Source of the DNA: Hypomesus transpacificus
Lineage: Eukaryota; Chordata; Actinopteri; Osmeriformes; Osmeridae
Length of the DNA: 64,000 nucleotides
Direction: 5' to 3'
NCBI RefSeq assembly: GCF_021917145.1
Contig: NC_061068.1
Coordinates: 11,567,210 to 11,631,209 of the forward strand
Position 1 is the stretch's first letter, and each line of letters begins with the position of its first letter. A program made the position numbers and the translations under genes. This document shows, piece after piece, positions 1 through 12,675 of this stretch. The notes beneath the pieces were generated by a model that did not search any database, was not told where the DNA came from, and saw nothing but the letters and a program-made list of their open reading frames with translations.

Positions 1-208
1 TGGGGAGGTGGGAGGATTGGGGGGGGGGGGTTGTACACCACATCCTGAAATTCAAGTATCTGAGGCAGTAAGAGGTCCATCCCTGTCTCAGTCAGGAAGT
101 GATGTCATCCTTCTGTCCTCCTGGAGGGACTTGACAGAACAATGTCATTGTAGGAGCACTTCTTTGTTTAGACTGGAGGGTTTAACAAGTTTCCTCTCCT
201 CCCTGCAG

Positions 209-275
209 GCCGACGGTCCAGAAGAGAAGCTCTTTCTCTTTCCTGCCCTCCCCTGAGAGCTGGATGTTTCGAGGG
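209..275 (+). CDS. arhgef3: arhgef3 alternative upstream coding exon (long isoform)
   Basis: This is a 67-nt exon bounded by a pyrimidine-rich tract ending in CAG (to 208) and a GTGAGT donor at 276. The first base completes a split codon, and the next 22 codons read PTVQKRSSFSFLPSPESWMF followed by RG. The SSFSFL stretch resembles the N-terminal region of the paralogue NET1 (SSFTFL). It ends in phase 0, matching the exon at 8,504. I infer a second coding exon of a long ARHGEF3 isoform whose first exon and promoter lie left of the window. In NET1 the equivalent N-terminus controls nuclear localisation; whether that applies here is inference. Confidence 0.7.
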
Positions 276-1301
276 GTGAGTGCCAAAAAGCTCAAACCAG
301 TCAGCTTACCAAACATGTTTAGTGTGATATTCCTTACCACCGGCTGTCTGCATGTCATCACGTGTACATGCATGTGTTTGTGTGAGTGTGTGTGTTGTCC
401 CCAGGAACGTGTGTGCTTGCATTCTGCCTCAGTCCTCTGTGTTTCTTACGTAACAACGCTGATGATCCTCATCTCTGGTTTCCACTAAGAAAAGAAAATA
501 ACACTTAAATGGCCATGTTCAAATCACATTTGGAGGACATTATGTCATTTTCATCCAGGAATAGGCCCAGAGGGAACATTGTGGAGTGGGATGCTAAATA
601 GAGTGTGTTATTAGACTGGAACTCGGCTGTTTCTCACAGCGGGTGTCAGAGGCAGGATGGAAGGTGGAAGTGTCTGTGTTTTACTGTTAGTTCTTGGATT
701 CAGTGTTCTTTAAAACCAATGATCCGTTTTGCCCAAACAAGGATTTTTTGTACTTCAGAGTATTTGGTTTGACTTCATACCTAGCTTCAACATCTACAGT
801 AGGAGGGGATGAGTTGGTCTGAGTGGGGTCTTTCTGGTCGGGTCTGAATTTAACTGCCTTGTCTCCCTCAAAGCATCATGGGTAATTCTGCCACCAACCA
901 GCTCTCCGTCTTTTCTATCTGATTCTGATTCTATCTGAAAATGTTCCCTTTTGCCTTGACAGTTTTTGATGGTCATGCTTTCATTTTGCATGTATTTGTG
1001 TTGTTTGAAATTAATGTAATTTTACTTCAGAATCTGAACCTTACCCTTCAGAGGTTTAGTCTGCATTTTAGTTTGCAGATCACTTCGTCCACCCCTCTCT
1101 CCAACCCTCTCTCCATTCTTCCCTTGCTCACTCTATGAAGCCTGGAGTCATGGCTCATACTGGCCCAGTAGACATACAGTCTGGTGCTGGATCAGCCAAC
1201 AAAAACATGCCCCCCCCCACACACACACACGCACACTCACACGCACACACTGGCACGATGGCAGCCTGGCATCTCCCAGGCAGGGATGAGCTCAGACCGA
1301 A

Positions 1302-1582
1302 CCCTGTGTGTAACCCTAACCCAGGACACACACAACCCTGTGTGTAACCCTAACCCAGGACACACACAACCCTGTGTGTAACCCTAACCCAGGACACACA
1401 CAACCCTGTGTGTAACCCTAACCCAGGACACACACAACCCTGTGTGTAACCCTAACCCAGGACACACACAACCCTGTGTGTAACCCTAACCCAGGACACA
1501 CACAACCCTGTGTGTAACCCTAACCCAGGACACACACAACCCTGTGTGTAACCCTAACCCAGGACACACACAACCCTGTGTG
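1302..1582. repeat. 34-bp satellite carrying telomere-like TAACCCTAACCC
   Basis: Eight complete 34-bp repeats plus a partial ninth run head to tail, almost without variation. Each unit joins a CCCTGTGTG segment, TAACCCTAACCC and a GGACACACACAA segment. The TAACCC motif is two units of the vertebrate telomere repeat (C strand). The near-identity of copies points to recent expansion. Confidence 0.9.
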
Positions 1583-1988
1583 CTGCCAGGCAGACTTCCT
1601 CTGGAGCCTCTCACTATGGAAGGCCCAGCAGTGAAGATCAATACATGTAAATCACCTGAAGAAGGCCTTGTCTAAATTAAAGTCTTGTCTCTGCACGATG
1701 CTTAGGATGGTGCTGAATACGTCCCAAATGGCCGTAACAGCATCTGCATGAAACTACAGTCAACATTCTGGAAGGTCCACAAGCCCAAGTGTCAATATTA
1801 TCGTCCACTTCAGTGTGTGCTCAGTATGGGAATGTAAATGTACGTCTTAGTGTACAGTGTAATGTACATTGCAAGCCCACATTGAAATTTCCCTTCTGTG
1901 CACACAGTGAAGTGGCCAATAACATTGGCACTTAGCATTGCATAGATTCTGTAAATACTGCGGATAGGCAGCAGTCTGCCTGGCAGCA

Positions 1989-1991
<3 letters not shown>

Positions 1992-2042
<51 letters not shown>
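1992..2042. repeat. (TG)n microsatellite
   Basis: About 25 uninterrupted TG dinucleotides lie inside the long arhgef3 intron. This is a simple repeat and the open frames crossing it are artefacts. Confidence 0.95.
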
Positions 2043-2044
<2 letters not shown>

Positions 2045-2349
2045 AGCGCGGGTGCTTGCGTGTGTGTTTGAGGACAATGGGGCCGTTCAGGGTGACAGTC
2101 AGGGTTATCTACCCATCACCTCCCGCTGGTCCACTGCACAGCATTTATCTACTGCCCTCCTAGGACCTGGCCTAGCTCAAAAGACACACAGGCAAACCGG
2201 ACGCACACACACCCACATACACACCCTTATGATAAAGTATTTGTAAGACTTTTCTGGATAAATGAAAACAAATTGGTTGTTTCCAAACATCCAAATTGCA
2301 CTCCTGTAGAACAAAGTGGAAGCATTGATAGTAACTGACAGTGTTTTAA

Positions 2350-3841
2350 AGGGGTTATTGATTGCAGAACCAAATTAACTTTGTCACAGTTGAATAACGA
2401 CAGCTCAGTGGGTAAAATGGACAGTGAACCTCGAAGTCCATTGATACCTCTTTCCTATGCAAATCTCACAATAAAAAAATGTGGGTCGTCAAGTTTTATC
2501 AAAAGCTTGGAGTGAGATTCCCGGAGATCCCCCCCCCCCCCAAGACGACCTTTCATGTGTGTTCGCGTCATGTTGCTTACCTAGTAACGAACGTAAGGTC
2601 GCCGAAAAACTTCGCTGTGCGACCATTAATAAACAATGTTAGCAGGACATCTTGGCTGTCGTTGCCATCTCCGCATGAGAAATGCTAGGTGTTGCGTGTG
2701 AAGGGGATGAAATGCTTGTCTCACGATCAATGCGTGAGGCTTGAGAACCCTGAAAAAAATGTAGCTGTACAACGGTAGGTTTTGAAAAAGCTACCGAACT
2801 GACGTCAATTCGGTGGCTCCATCTTTTTTGGTTCTGGTCTGTACCTTGGTCACGCCCCCAAATTTGCTGCGTGCTGCTCAGTGTATTTCCACAGAATTAC
2901 AAAAAAGATTTTTCAATCTTTTTCAAGCATATTGAAAATGGACTACAGTGGTAAATGCGGTGTTCCAGGCTGTACAGGGAATGCTGACACTTTTCAGAGT
3001 CTTCCCAAGGAACCAAACACTCGACGGGCTGTGATTTTTGCAATCCTCCCAAGACTCCCGGAAGTTCCGGGAGTCTCCTTCATTTCAATAGCGGCTCCCT
3101 GACGCCCGCAAATGCTATACAATCTCCCGGAAATCAGGGATTTTGTATTTAGAGCAAGCGAGAAGTCCAATGGCCATTTCGGATAGAGTCAGGTGCATAT
3201 TGCGTGTCCTGATTGCGTCCTTGGGGTGTGGGGGGGGTGTATGTGCTGGTTGAGGGAGTACATCATGCGACCGGATTGCGTCCCGGGTGGGGTGGGTGGA
3301 GTAAATTCATTCAAGTAAATAACCTGTGTTGTCATGTAAATCTACAATTCAAGATGCATGTTTGTCCAGATATATTTTTCAGCAAGATAGCTAGAGCTAA
3401 CTGAAGCTAAGTTAAATCACGATAGTTTGTTTGCTAAGCTGTCGTACTTTACAGAAGTGTAAACAACTACTGTAATAATTTCAAATGTTATCTAGTCAAT
3501 CTGTTGAAAACAGTGTTGTGTAGACACAATAGATTTATTTGTACGTTTTTATTTCAAGTCTCCACCTTCTAGTTTCAGTGAGTGCTGTTGGCCGTGTTGC
3601 GTCTTTGCTCCGCAGCTTCACTCGTTGCAAACCAACCAATCAGCGCGCAGCTGATCTATGTATTCATGAGCAGACCCTAAAAGGAAAAACCTAGCGTTTT
3701 TCCCGGAACAAATTCACAGGAAGCATCAGCGAGCATAGAACAGCACCCAGGCCATTTTCAGGCCAACCAATGTTACATACCCTATTCGGAGACCTAAAGG
3801 AACGGTGTGAAATACCCCCCAAAAAACAGTCAATCACCCCT
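2350..3841 (+). mobile_element. Kolobok-like DNA transposon relic with TTAA target duplication
   Basis: The 1,492-bp block starts AGGGGTTATTGATTG, and its other end, reverse-complemented, reads AGGGGTGATTGACTG, so 13 of 15 terminal bases agree. Both ends are flanked by TTAA (2346-2349 and 3842-3845), the target duplication of Kolobok and piggyBac elements. An internal frame from ATG 2938 reads MDYSGKCGVPGCTGNADTF and has a C-x4-C start like a THAP zinc finger, a domain found in Kolobok proteins. That frame stops by 3,102 and no transposase core was seen, so this is non-autonomous or decayed. The superfamily is inferred from the TTAA, the termini and the THAP-like start. Confidence 0.7.
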
Positions 3842-6800
3842 TTAAACAATGTTGCAACACGCACACACACGCACACACACATATGCACGTTTTCATTGTT
3901 TGATCATATTTTTCTTCTCTGTTTGGTTTTCCATGATTAAACCCATTGCAGTTACTTAGTGTAGCCTGGCCCTGGTTGACATTGGCTGTGGGGGGTTGAT
4001 GCTATCGGAGCCAGTACCGAAGTGTGAAGGGAAACAGTATCATTGCTGTCTGCCTAGCCAGTAGATCTGACAGCGAAAGGGGTTTGCGGAAGGGACTTTT
4101 CACCGACAGAACCAGAGCCATGCCATATCTGATAGTCATGATAATGACTCATGCATTATAATTGTTTGCTAAAAATAGTCCAAAAACAACAGCTTTTCAA
4201 CTATTTTTCTGTTAGAATTAACTGTTACTCTCATATGATTCTTTTTGAAAGCTACTAATATACACTATATATCATTCAATGTACTGTATGTATATCATAT
4301 ATATTTTAAGAATGAAATATATATATATATGTTTTATATGTTGAAATCGCTGGAGTGATTTCGTGCCTTTGTATTTATTTACAGTGCACTTAAACAAAGT
4401 ACCTGCCTGCAGAAATTTAGTTAGAAAGCAAAGAGGAATTTGGAGAGCTGTCCAAATATTTCCAGACATATTGACACAGTTGTTGCAACCTGTCCATGAT
4501 TTGCCTAATCTCTGTTTCTGTGATTGCTGTAACTAGGTTACATGTATTTGGCTGCTTGCTAAAGCTAAGAATGTAATAACCTGGGGAATCCTAGAAAATA
4601 CTGTGTCAAGTTCAACCAATCAGGCTCTGGGTTTCCTTCCTGTGGTCTCTGGGTGTCAGAGGGAACTCAGTGTTGCTATCTCTGAGTTCTGGGAGTTACA
4701 GCTCTAGAGGAATCAGAGTGTCCCTGGTTTTGGCCCTGCTGTGGTAATGCTTTCTCACAGGACAACTTGACCAGGACTCCCTCCCTACCTGGCTCGTCTT
4801 CAAAGGCCTCCCTGTTGTTCAAGGAAATACCCAGGCTGTTTTTCTGTCAGGGGGAAATGAAACCATGATAAAAGTAATGACCTGCTATACTGTATGTGTA
4901 GATATCGTACACTGACTTTTCATTCTCACCACTGGTCCACTGAGCAGGAACAAGCTTCACATCAGCTTCGTCTCTATCTTCATTCCTCTGCCTCTCTCCG
5001 TCGACTCCATCGAACTTTGTTAATTAGAAGCAGAGCATTTTCCTCTCCTTCGATTGCTTAAGATAGGAACCCGAGTGAGATCCTACCAGGAATGTTCTCC
5101 AGTGTTCCCCGTGGGAGTACAGTTTGTACAGCCACTCATCTTTCTGTCTGGGAGATGACGTTTCTGACCTTCTCTCCACCTGTATCTTCTCTCATCTGAG
5201 GCAGGATGACACCTCGGTTTTGACTGTTTGAGTAACGTGTCTTCGTTAGCCCCCGAGGTTAATCTCATGGCTGTAAATCAAGCAACTGTTTTTGTACCAG
5301 CCACCCGGCTGTGTTAGTGTTATTTACAGTCATACTGACTGTCCTACTGACTGACTTTACTCAATGATGAGTAAAGTTTCCTCAAAGCTTTGGAGCACTA
5401 AGATTATCTTGTATCTACAGATCATACAGAGAAGTTCCCTCTTACAATTATACTGCATTCATGTTTTATACATGATTTTTACTGTTAATATTAAGCGCGG
5501 GTTGTTTCATGATCGATTGAGTAAAGTCACTGTTCAGTAGTTGCCTCAGGATAGTTTATATAATCACCAGCACATACTGTACAGTACTGTGACCGAGGGC
5601 TACATTTCTCCACTAGGGTACATCACATACATTTCCCAAGGAGGTGTGTGATAAACAGCACTTTTATGTAAGACATACCCAGCGCTATGTCTCCTTAAAG
5701 ACTTCTGTTTACATTTTTGGTCCTCCCAGACAGGAAATGCTTCAGGAAGTTCTTATACTTCCAGGAAGTCTGAGTCAAAGCAATGTCTTGGCTTCCTGTT
5801 TGCACAAGCAAGCACACCCTATTTGGTAAAAAAAAAATCACACACGTCATTCACCAAGACGCATGCAAAAGCTCAATCCCTTTGTCACATATGCCAGATA
5901 GTCAGTTGTTTGAGAAGTGAAGGTACAGCACCAGAAAGTCCTCCATTATTGCCTTGAGTCCGTTAAACTTACAAACAGCAGATTGAGCTCAAAGCTTAGA
6001 GTAAATACACACACTTTAGCTCCACTGACAGAGTTGGATGGCCCAAAGAACATGGACTTTAATGGAAACACAGCTTTTAAAGATCTGGAGGCCTAGATTG
6101 GCTGCCCTTTATTGACACAGCATTGTCACCACACAGAGACTAATCCTAGGTCCTCATAGGGCTAGTTGGAGCTCTGCTCTCTGTGTAACGAGGTGACCCT
6201 GCCTGCCTGTCTGTCTTGGACGCTGTGTCAGAGACCCAAACAGCCGAGCGTTTGTAACCAGGGCGCCTCAGAACCCAGATTTAGCTGCAGCCTTGTTTCC
6301 CCTCTCTCACATCCTGTTGTGAAGCAGGGCTCGTCGCACATGGGGTTCTCGCCTCTCTCTCTCTCATTCTCTCTCGCTCTCTCTCTCTCTTCCTGCACAT
6401 GAACTCATCACACACAGACACAGGCTTTCTCAAGTGCACACACTCACTCTCTCTGACACACGAGCGCACTTTCACACACAAGAGGAGGTATACGAGGAGT
6501 GGCGTGTCGAAGGGTGTGGAGTTGGGGTTGCCGGTGGCCCTCAGTGGGACAGTCTGGGTGGACGTGAGTTTGGACTGGAGGGGAAAGCCACAGCACACAG
6601 GTCCTCCATGATGGGCTGCTGCCTGTTCGTGCACCAGCGGGTGAGTGACAGAACGAGTGAAGATGTGAGGGCGGAGGGCGGGAAGGTGTGAGGGGTCGAT
6701 GTGCGTGAAGGTCTGAGAGAAGGGGTGAGGGAGTGAGGGATGATGTGAGGGAGGGAACATGTGATGGACAAGGGGAGTTAGTACTGTGAGTGAGTGAGAT

Positions 6801-8503
6801 CATTATGATGCCATATTTTACTTTTTAATTGTGTGTGTTGCAATATGATAATATCCTCCTCTACAGTTGTGCTTCTTATTAATATAGAAAATGAACCTGC
6901 TTTCTGGCTCTCATTTTAGACTCCAGGTCAGACAATGTTGAACTGGTTACATAACTGGTAGAAGTCAATGGCACAGAAATGGTCAACAGAAAAACACAAA
7001 ATAGCTTACTAATTTGTGAAAGCTCAAATGGATTGTATGTGCATAATTGATGTGAGGTCATTTCTTGTTTGTTATCATATGGTACATATGATATATTTCC
7101 TTCCCTATAGAATGCTAGTGCAGTATGAACAGTGCTGTTTCCTGTAACGTGTGATGAATATATATTTACTGAACCATCTATCATGTTTAAGGGTTCTAGG
7201 AACCCAGATGAAATGAGCAGCTGGTTTGTCCTCATGAACCCAGTGTCCTGAGTGGTCTGGTGTGCTTTGGGGCGGGGCTGAGGGGCCATCCTCTCATTCG
7301 TCACTCTTCAGAGGAAGGGTTTGTTCCTGGGGCAACTGCACCTGCAGAGGACCCTCCCCAGAGCTGGCTGGTTGTTCACTAGGCGTCTACATTACACCCC
7401 TCTGGGTGTCCTGAGGTGTTAACAGGCTTTTAACATGTTTGACACCACATTGGTTTGGCATAGAAATCAGTTCAGCTACATGTTCTGTCTGTAACGAGAC
7501 TGCCTGGGTGAATCCGTCAATTAAGATTTTTTTTTTTTTTTAATTGTTATGTACCACTAATTTGTCAGACACTGAGTATTCTGTCAGGCCTGGAAAAAAG
7601 AGGTGGGGACATTCTCGATAATGAGTCAACTACATGTTATTGTCCCCTTGATAATTCTTTGGAACAGAGCTATTGCAAAAATCGAATTCATATAGTTTCG
7701 GTGTTAGTCACAATTAGTTAGTGCAATTGCTTCGCAGGCTCCCACACAGTTTTTTGCCTATGTAGCAGAGACGAAAGCCAAGTCCTGTGATGTATGCACA
7801 GTATATTAAGGTACTGGATATCTCAAAGATATATATCAGTGTTCATGTACAGTAGACGTCAGCCTCTCACGTGGTCTATTGTCCAAGCTCCACTCGTTCC
7901 CTGAACAATGGTCACTCCTACTGATGGGAAATGCTTGTTGTCATGGAAAGGTAAACTGTTGTGCAGGGCAACAATAACACAGCAAGGCTTGCACTGGATA
8001 CAAAACAGAGAGAGGAAAAAACAGCGGATGGTATCAATTTAGGTTAACTGCTGTGCTACGACTGTAAATAGAAGAATGGGGAAAAAGCCAAAACCATTAG
8101 ATGCTGCCGTGTTTTACTTACTGTAATTTTTTCAAATAACCTTTGGCACTTACATATTTCACTAATATCCAAGCAAACTCCCTAACAGAGAATTCTGTAT
8201 ATTTAAACCAGATATTTATCAAGCTTCCTGCCTCCAGTAAAACCATTTGATTTTTGTTTTACCTTTGAAAGCCCTCAGGTATTCTTGTTAAGTGCTTTCT
8301 TGGAAAAAGACAAGAGTTTGGGTCAGGGTGGGCTAACTGCAGTCTTTCAGCTACAGCACGTTCAGTAATGAGGACTATGCTGCTCACATATTGATCCTTA
8401 TCTTGCCAACTCACCCATTGTGTTCTGTCTCCCTCTCTGTTTGTGTGTGTTTGTTTGTGTGTTTGTATGTTTGTGTTTGTTTTGGATGTGTGTGTGTTTT
8501 CAG

Positions 8504-8566
8504 AAGAAGAGGAAACAGGGGAGGAGAGATGTGGATTCCCTCAGTCTCTGTAGCCTGGACATTAAT
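8504..8566 (+). CDS. arhgef3: arhgef3 alternative coding exon (KKRKQ...SLCSLDIN)
   Basis: This is a 63-nt exon after TTTTCAG with a GTAAGT donor at 8567. It encodes 21 residues that start KKRKQGRRDVDSLSLCSLDI. The segment matches the NET1/ARHGEF3 sequence that directly precedes the conserved EPS-KRVKPLSRV block, which is the exon at 22,817. Both ends are phase 0, so it splices in frame from 275 and into 22,817. The basic KKRKQGRR cluster is a candidate nuclear localisation signal (inference). It is used instead of the exon at 18,495. Confidence 0.82.
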
Positions 8567-8779
8567 GTAAGTACTCCTCCATCACATTTAATAATAACAC
8601 ATTTAATTCATAATACTCTCTTTATTATCACGGCTATCTACAGGTTTTAAAAAATGTAAATGAAAACAACCAGTACACAGACTAATACATAGAACAGTAC
8701 TTAAAAGTGCATACAAATAGAAGTATAGAAGAAAAGCCATCTTAAAGAGAATTTCTTTTATGCTAGCTTCAAAAACATC

Positions 8780-9085
8780 TATTGACTAGAGTGCTCTTAG
8801 GCAAAGATGTTCAGGCAAATAATTCCACAGTGATGGTGCAGAGCTGAAGGTCCAGTCCCCCATCACAACCAGGTTTGTTCTGGGGGGTGAAGGAGGAAAA
8901 GGTTTTTTGAAGAGGCGGGAGGGGTTGTGGAGTGAGAGGCATCCTCCGAGGTAGGTGGATGCTGTTTCATGAAGGCATTTGAAGGTTAGCTTAAGGGTTT
9001 GAATTGAATCCGCTGGGAGATGGGAAGCCAGTGGAGGGAAAGGTAGATGGGGGCGATGTGGTGGTATACTTCTGCACTTCATCAG
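8780..9085 (-). mobile_element. LINE reverse-transcriptase C-terminal relic
   Basis: Minus-strand translation of 8,786-9,082 resembles the end of fish L2/Rex1-type reverse transcriptases. LTFKCLHETASTYLGG corresponds to the usual LTYK-LH-LAP-YL segment, and MGDWTFSSAPSLWNYLPEHL to GDRAFS-AAP-LWN-LP. It lacks the catalytic part and starts at an internal Met, so it is a decayed 3' fragment inside an arhgef3 intron. Confidence 0.6.
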
Positions 9086-11217
9086 GAACCGGGTGGCATG
9101 TTTTTAAATGTACTGTAACGTTTTTGGACTCCAGTCAGTGATCCTGATGAGAAATGTGTTTACAGTCATCCAGTCTTGAAGAGACAAAAGCATGGAGGAG
9201 TTCCTCAGCATTTGGCCATTTGGTAGCCGATACCTCTCTTCTCTTTGGGAACATTTACTTCTCTCCATCTCTTGCTCTTTCCCCCTCCCTCCTCTCCTAC
9301 TATATCATTGCTCTACCCCCCATTTACCTTTATAATCCTCTTTAATGTCTCTGGCATTAACTAGTGATGTGTCCATCTTTGACTTATCATCCATAAACGA
9401 AAAATCTACCAATTATTTTCCAGAACCTTCTCATTTTTCTATTGCTCCGCTCTCTGGCTGTAATTATGTTCTCAACCTTAATGATAATGATGGTGATAAT
9501 AACTGAGATCTCCCAGACATGAAAACACCTTTGATGAAAACTCACCAAGCACATCATAGTCTTCCTATTCCCCAAAGGTCAAGCAGGCTATTTATTGCAA
9601 AGCCATGGTAAGAGTCACACATAGTAGAAACTCATTTCCTCTCCTTTGTGTGTTCACAGTGCCTGTTGTGACGTAGCTACCTCAGAATCAACGTGTCTAA
9701 AAATAAGAATTTGATCAAATGGCTGAGTTTGTTTGGGGACAGACATCATCAAAGGGGTTAGCAGTTTTTTTGTTACAGAGGTGAACGATCCCCTGCAGTT
9801 GCCCAGGAGCACCTTGTTACATGACTAAAGTAGCTCAGAGAATCCACAAATAAATGTTTGTTTTAATGTTTGCACTCAGACTTGGTTACATGCTCAGATG
9901 TGACCTGCGTCAGTAACTCTATTAGCTCCCACCTTACCAATCAGCCACTTTGCAAATCATTTTCCATGTTACGCATCATCAATTTGTGCCGAGAAGAACT
10001 TCTTTAAAGGCCAGGCTGAAGGTGTCTTCTCCTTACTCAGACAGCCCAGAGAGCAGTCGAGTGGGCGGAGGCAGGATAACAACCTCCCAGAAGATGACTT
10101 ATTGCTCCCTTGAACTGTAAAGCGGCTTCCATGAGTGTGCTGGCTGATGGAGGGAACGTGTCTAAACAGTGAACTTGAGGAATCTTCCCCCAGGGCAGTG
10201 TTGTGGTGTGGGTGGAGGCAGCAGGTCCAGGGTGGGACAGGAACCAGTCAGGGAGTCCCTGGTCGGTGTTAATGTGGATGTTGCTCAGTGGCCTTGGGTT
10301 GGACTGTGATTGGCAGGTGGGGGTGAGGATATGGTGGTGGGACGGCTTGGGTGTGGTAGTGTGGTCGTATGGAGAGGTTTAAATTAGGAGCATTGTGATG
10401 TTCCCGACCATTGTTATTGTAGGCTACAGTACCCCTCAGTCATCATTTCTTTAACTCGGTGATTCACTCAGACAGAAATACAGTAGATAAGATCTGCTCT
10501 GTGTTGATGCTGGAGAATGACTGCAGATGAGTTCATGTCAGTCATTTGAGTTTTATTAATAACTTTCATTAGTAGATAAAAAACATTATGTTGTACAGTA
10601 GAAATACTTCAACTTGTAATTTTGACCAGTTTAGAGAAGTGAGAACAATGTCTGACTCTTTCCATTTATAGGAAGCATTTAGAAAATGCGTTTATCCAAA
10701 GTCACGTACATAGTGGTTCATAAAGTTACAAGAGTATTATAGTGATTAGTACCAAGGAACTGTCTGTGTTTTGGCCCAGCCTTCGTGCTGAGCTGTCGAT
10801 GGCAGGGCAGGGGAGCAAGGTGACACGTGTCTGTCTGGCCAGTGCCCGTAAGTGACCGGCCAGCTCACACAATAGCCTGGCCCGTATCAACTGGGCAAAA
10901 TGCCTGCTGGCAGGGAGCGCTGGGAGACGAGGCCAGCAGCTCAGCCCTGTTTCAGTCCCCACCCACTCCCCTGCCACCACCCCCACCCCCCTGCCACCAC
11001 CCCCACCCCCTGCCACCAGCCCTGCACACACACACACACCCCTACCCTACACAGCCATTGTTTCCCCCTCCTGGTCGTCAGGGTTTCCTCCACAATCAAG
11101 GTATTGGTTGTTATCTAGGGCCTCACTGGGGAACATAACAACAACCAGGGTGACTGCTGGTCACTTATCTACAGGGCAGCTCACCAACTGGGCGTCAGAT
11201 CAGATCAGGGTTTGTGA

Positions 11218-11248
11218 TTAAATCATGCCATACAATGGCATGATTTAA
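11218..11248. repeat. Perfect 13-bp inverted repeat, 5-bp loop
   Basis: Arms TTAAATCATGCCA and TGGCATGATTTAA flank the loop TACAA. It could extrude a cruciform or fold in RNA. Its function is unknown. Confidence 0.8.
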
Positions 11249-12643
11249 CTTTTAGGGTACCGGTATACAAGCTCAGTAAGTTGTCGATATATTTTGATGA
11301 CTATGACCCCGTCCTCTGTGCACGTGAATCAGGAGCCTAAAAAAAGCCTATGAAAAATCAGCTAAAAATCTGGCAAGGGCAAGAGGGTTTCCAGAGAAAA
11401 GGTCTGCTGTGAACAGTTTAATCCTGATTATACCAACAATAGATGGATTGCAGTGAGCACCTTCACGTGAGAAGAGAAACCACAAATAAATCCAACCCTA
11501 GATGACATTATAGAAGCTGACTATGTAATGACTAATAGCCTCAAGCACAATGAATGGTTGCCTCCCATGCTAGGTAACTAAATTGTCAATGTGGTGATGA
11601 AAGGCAGTCCTCCATAGATTGCTACATACTATAGAGAAATTCTTTAGCCTGTTGGAGTGCAACAATTTTCATTTAAACATTATTCTACTGGTGTCATTTC
11701 TGAAATATTCATTCCCATAAAAGGATCTCAAATAATATTTGACACTAGTTTAGTTGGCACTCCAAATAGTGTTTAGCCTAAAAGGGGCTATTAATAACAC
11801 AGGAAAGAGCCTTAAAACAAGCCTTAAAAACAAATCTACTCTAAACTAGCCGGCCATTTACACTAACAGTCGAACATAAAAATAGAAATCTTGGAGTAAA
11901 ATGGGCAACACTTGGAAACATTTATAATGTGTCACATTGTATAGTCTGGCCAAGTTTGCCCAAGCCGTCAGAATCACTCCCTTGACATGATGTAAAACTG
12001 CATGACATCTTACAAAACTCTCTAACAGAACCTGGCCCATCAGCTGACCCATGAGCTGGGTGCAATATGAAAACAGAGGAACAGAAACACATGTCTAACC
12101 ATTCACATGAAGAGTAACCAACGAGAAAAATCTGTTTGTCTGTGTGTTTGAGTATAAATAATATCTTGGCAGAAATGACTATATTCCAATTAAGTGTATA
12201 CTAAGTCTAATCAACATGCTTTTTTTCACAATTTGTAACAGATAATTAATTAAGGGCAAAGAGACAACAAAACTGATCCTAAACACAACCAACTTGAGAG
12301 AGGACCCCTAAAAGACAAAACGTTGTGTTTTAGGGGTCAGAAAGCTAGAGCAGTGATCAGTCTGTATAGACAGGAATAGGGTGCTATCTGTTCATCAGCA
12401 GGTCTATTTCAGGAGAAGTAGCTGGACATGGGGTTGTACTTCCTTTGTTCATCAGCCAGTCAGAGAATAGAAATGGGTCTCACAGGAAGGTGTATATTAG
12501 CTGGCCTCCTATAAATAATTCTGACACTAGCTAACTTGGGGGTTTATGTAATTGAGTGAACACAAAATAAATTCATTTAGTCTGCTCATTAGCCAATCTG
12601 TGGATGTTTTGTTCAAGACGATGACTGATGGATTATACATAAA

Positions 12644-12675
12644 TATCAGTGAGGACTACAGAGTCCTCACTGATA
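12644..12675. repeat. Perfect 14-bp inverted repeat, 4-bp loop
   Basis: Arms TATCAGTGAGGACT and AGTCCTCACTGATA flank ACAG. Short direct echoes of ACTGATAC follow up to about 12,710, which suggests local slippage duplication. Confidence 0.8.

Larger units (their letters stand above)
276..8503 (+). other. arhgef3 long-isoform intron (8.2 kb)
   Basis: No coding exon was found between the two long-isoform exons. The intron holds the telomere-like satellite, a TG microsatellite at 1992-2042, a CA tract at 1219-1250, a CT tract at about 6352-6391, a poly-T run at 7527-7541 and the Kolobok-like element. Open frames at 6,281-6,803 overlap low-complexity CT/CA DNA on both strands and show no conserved motif. 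Confidence 0.6.

Noticed and set aside
1302..1582. Possible CRISPR-like array
   Set aside because: The repeats are contiguous with no variable spacers, and the surroundings are a vertebrate intron. It is a satellite.
6281..6803. Long open frames on both strands (up to 159 codons)
   Set aside because: They run through CT/CA-rich low-complexity DNA, overlap each other in several frames and lack conserved motifs.
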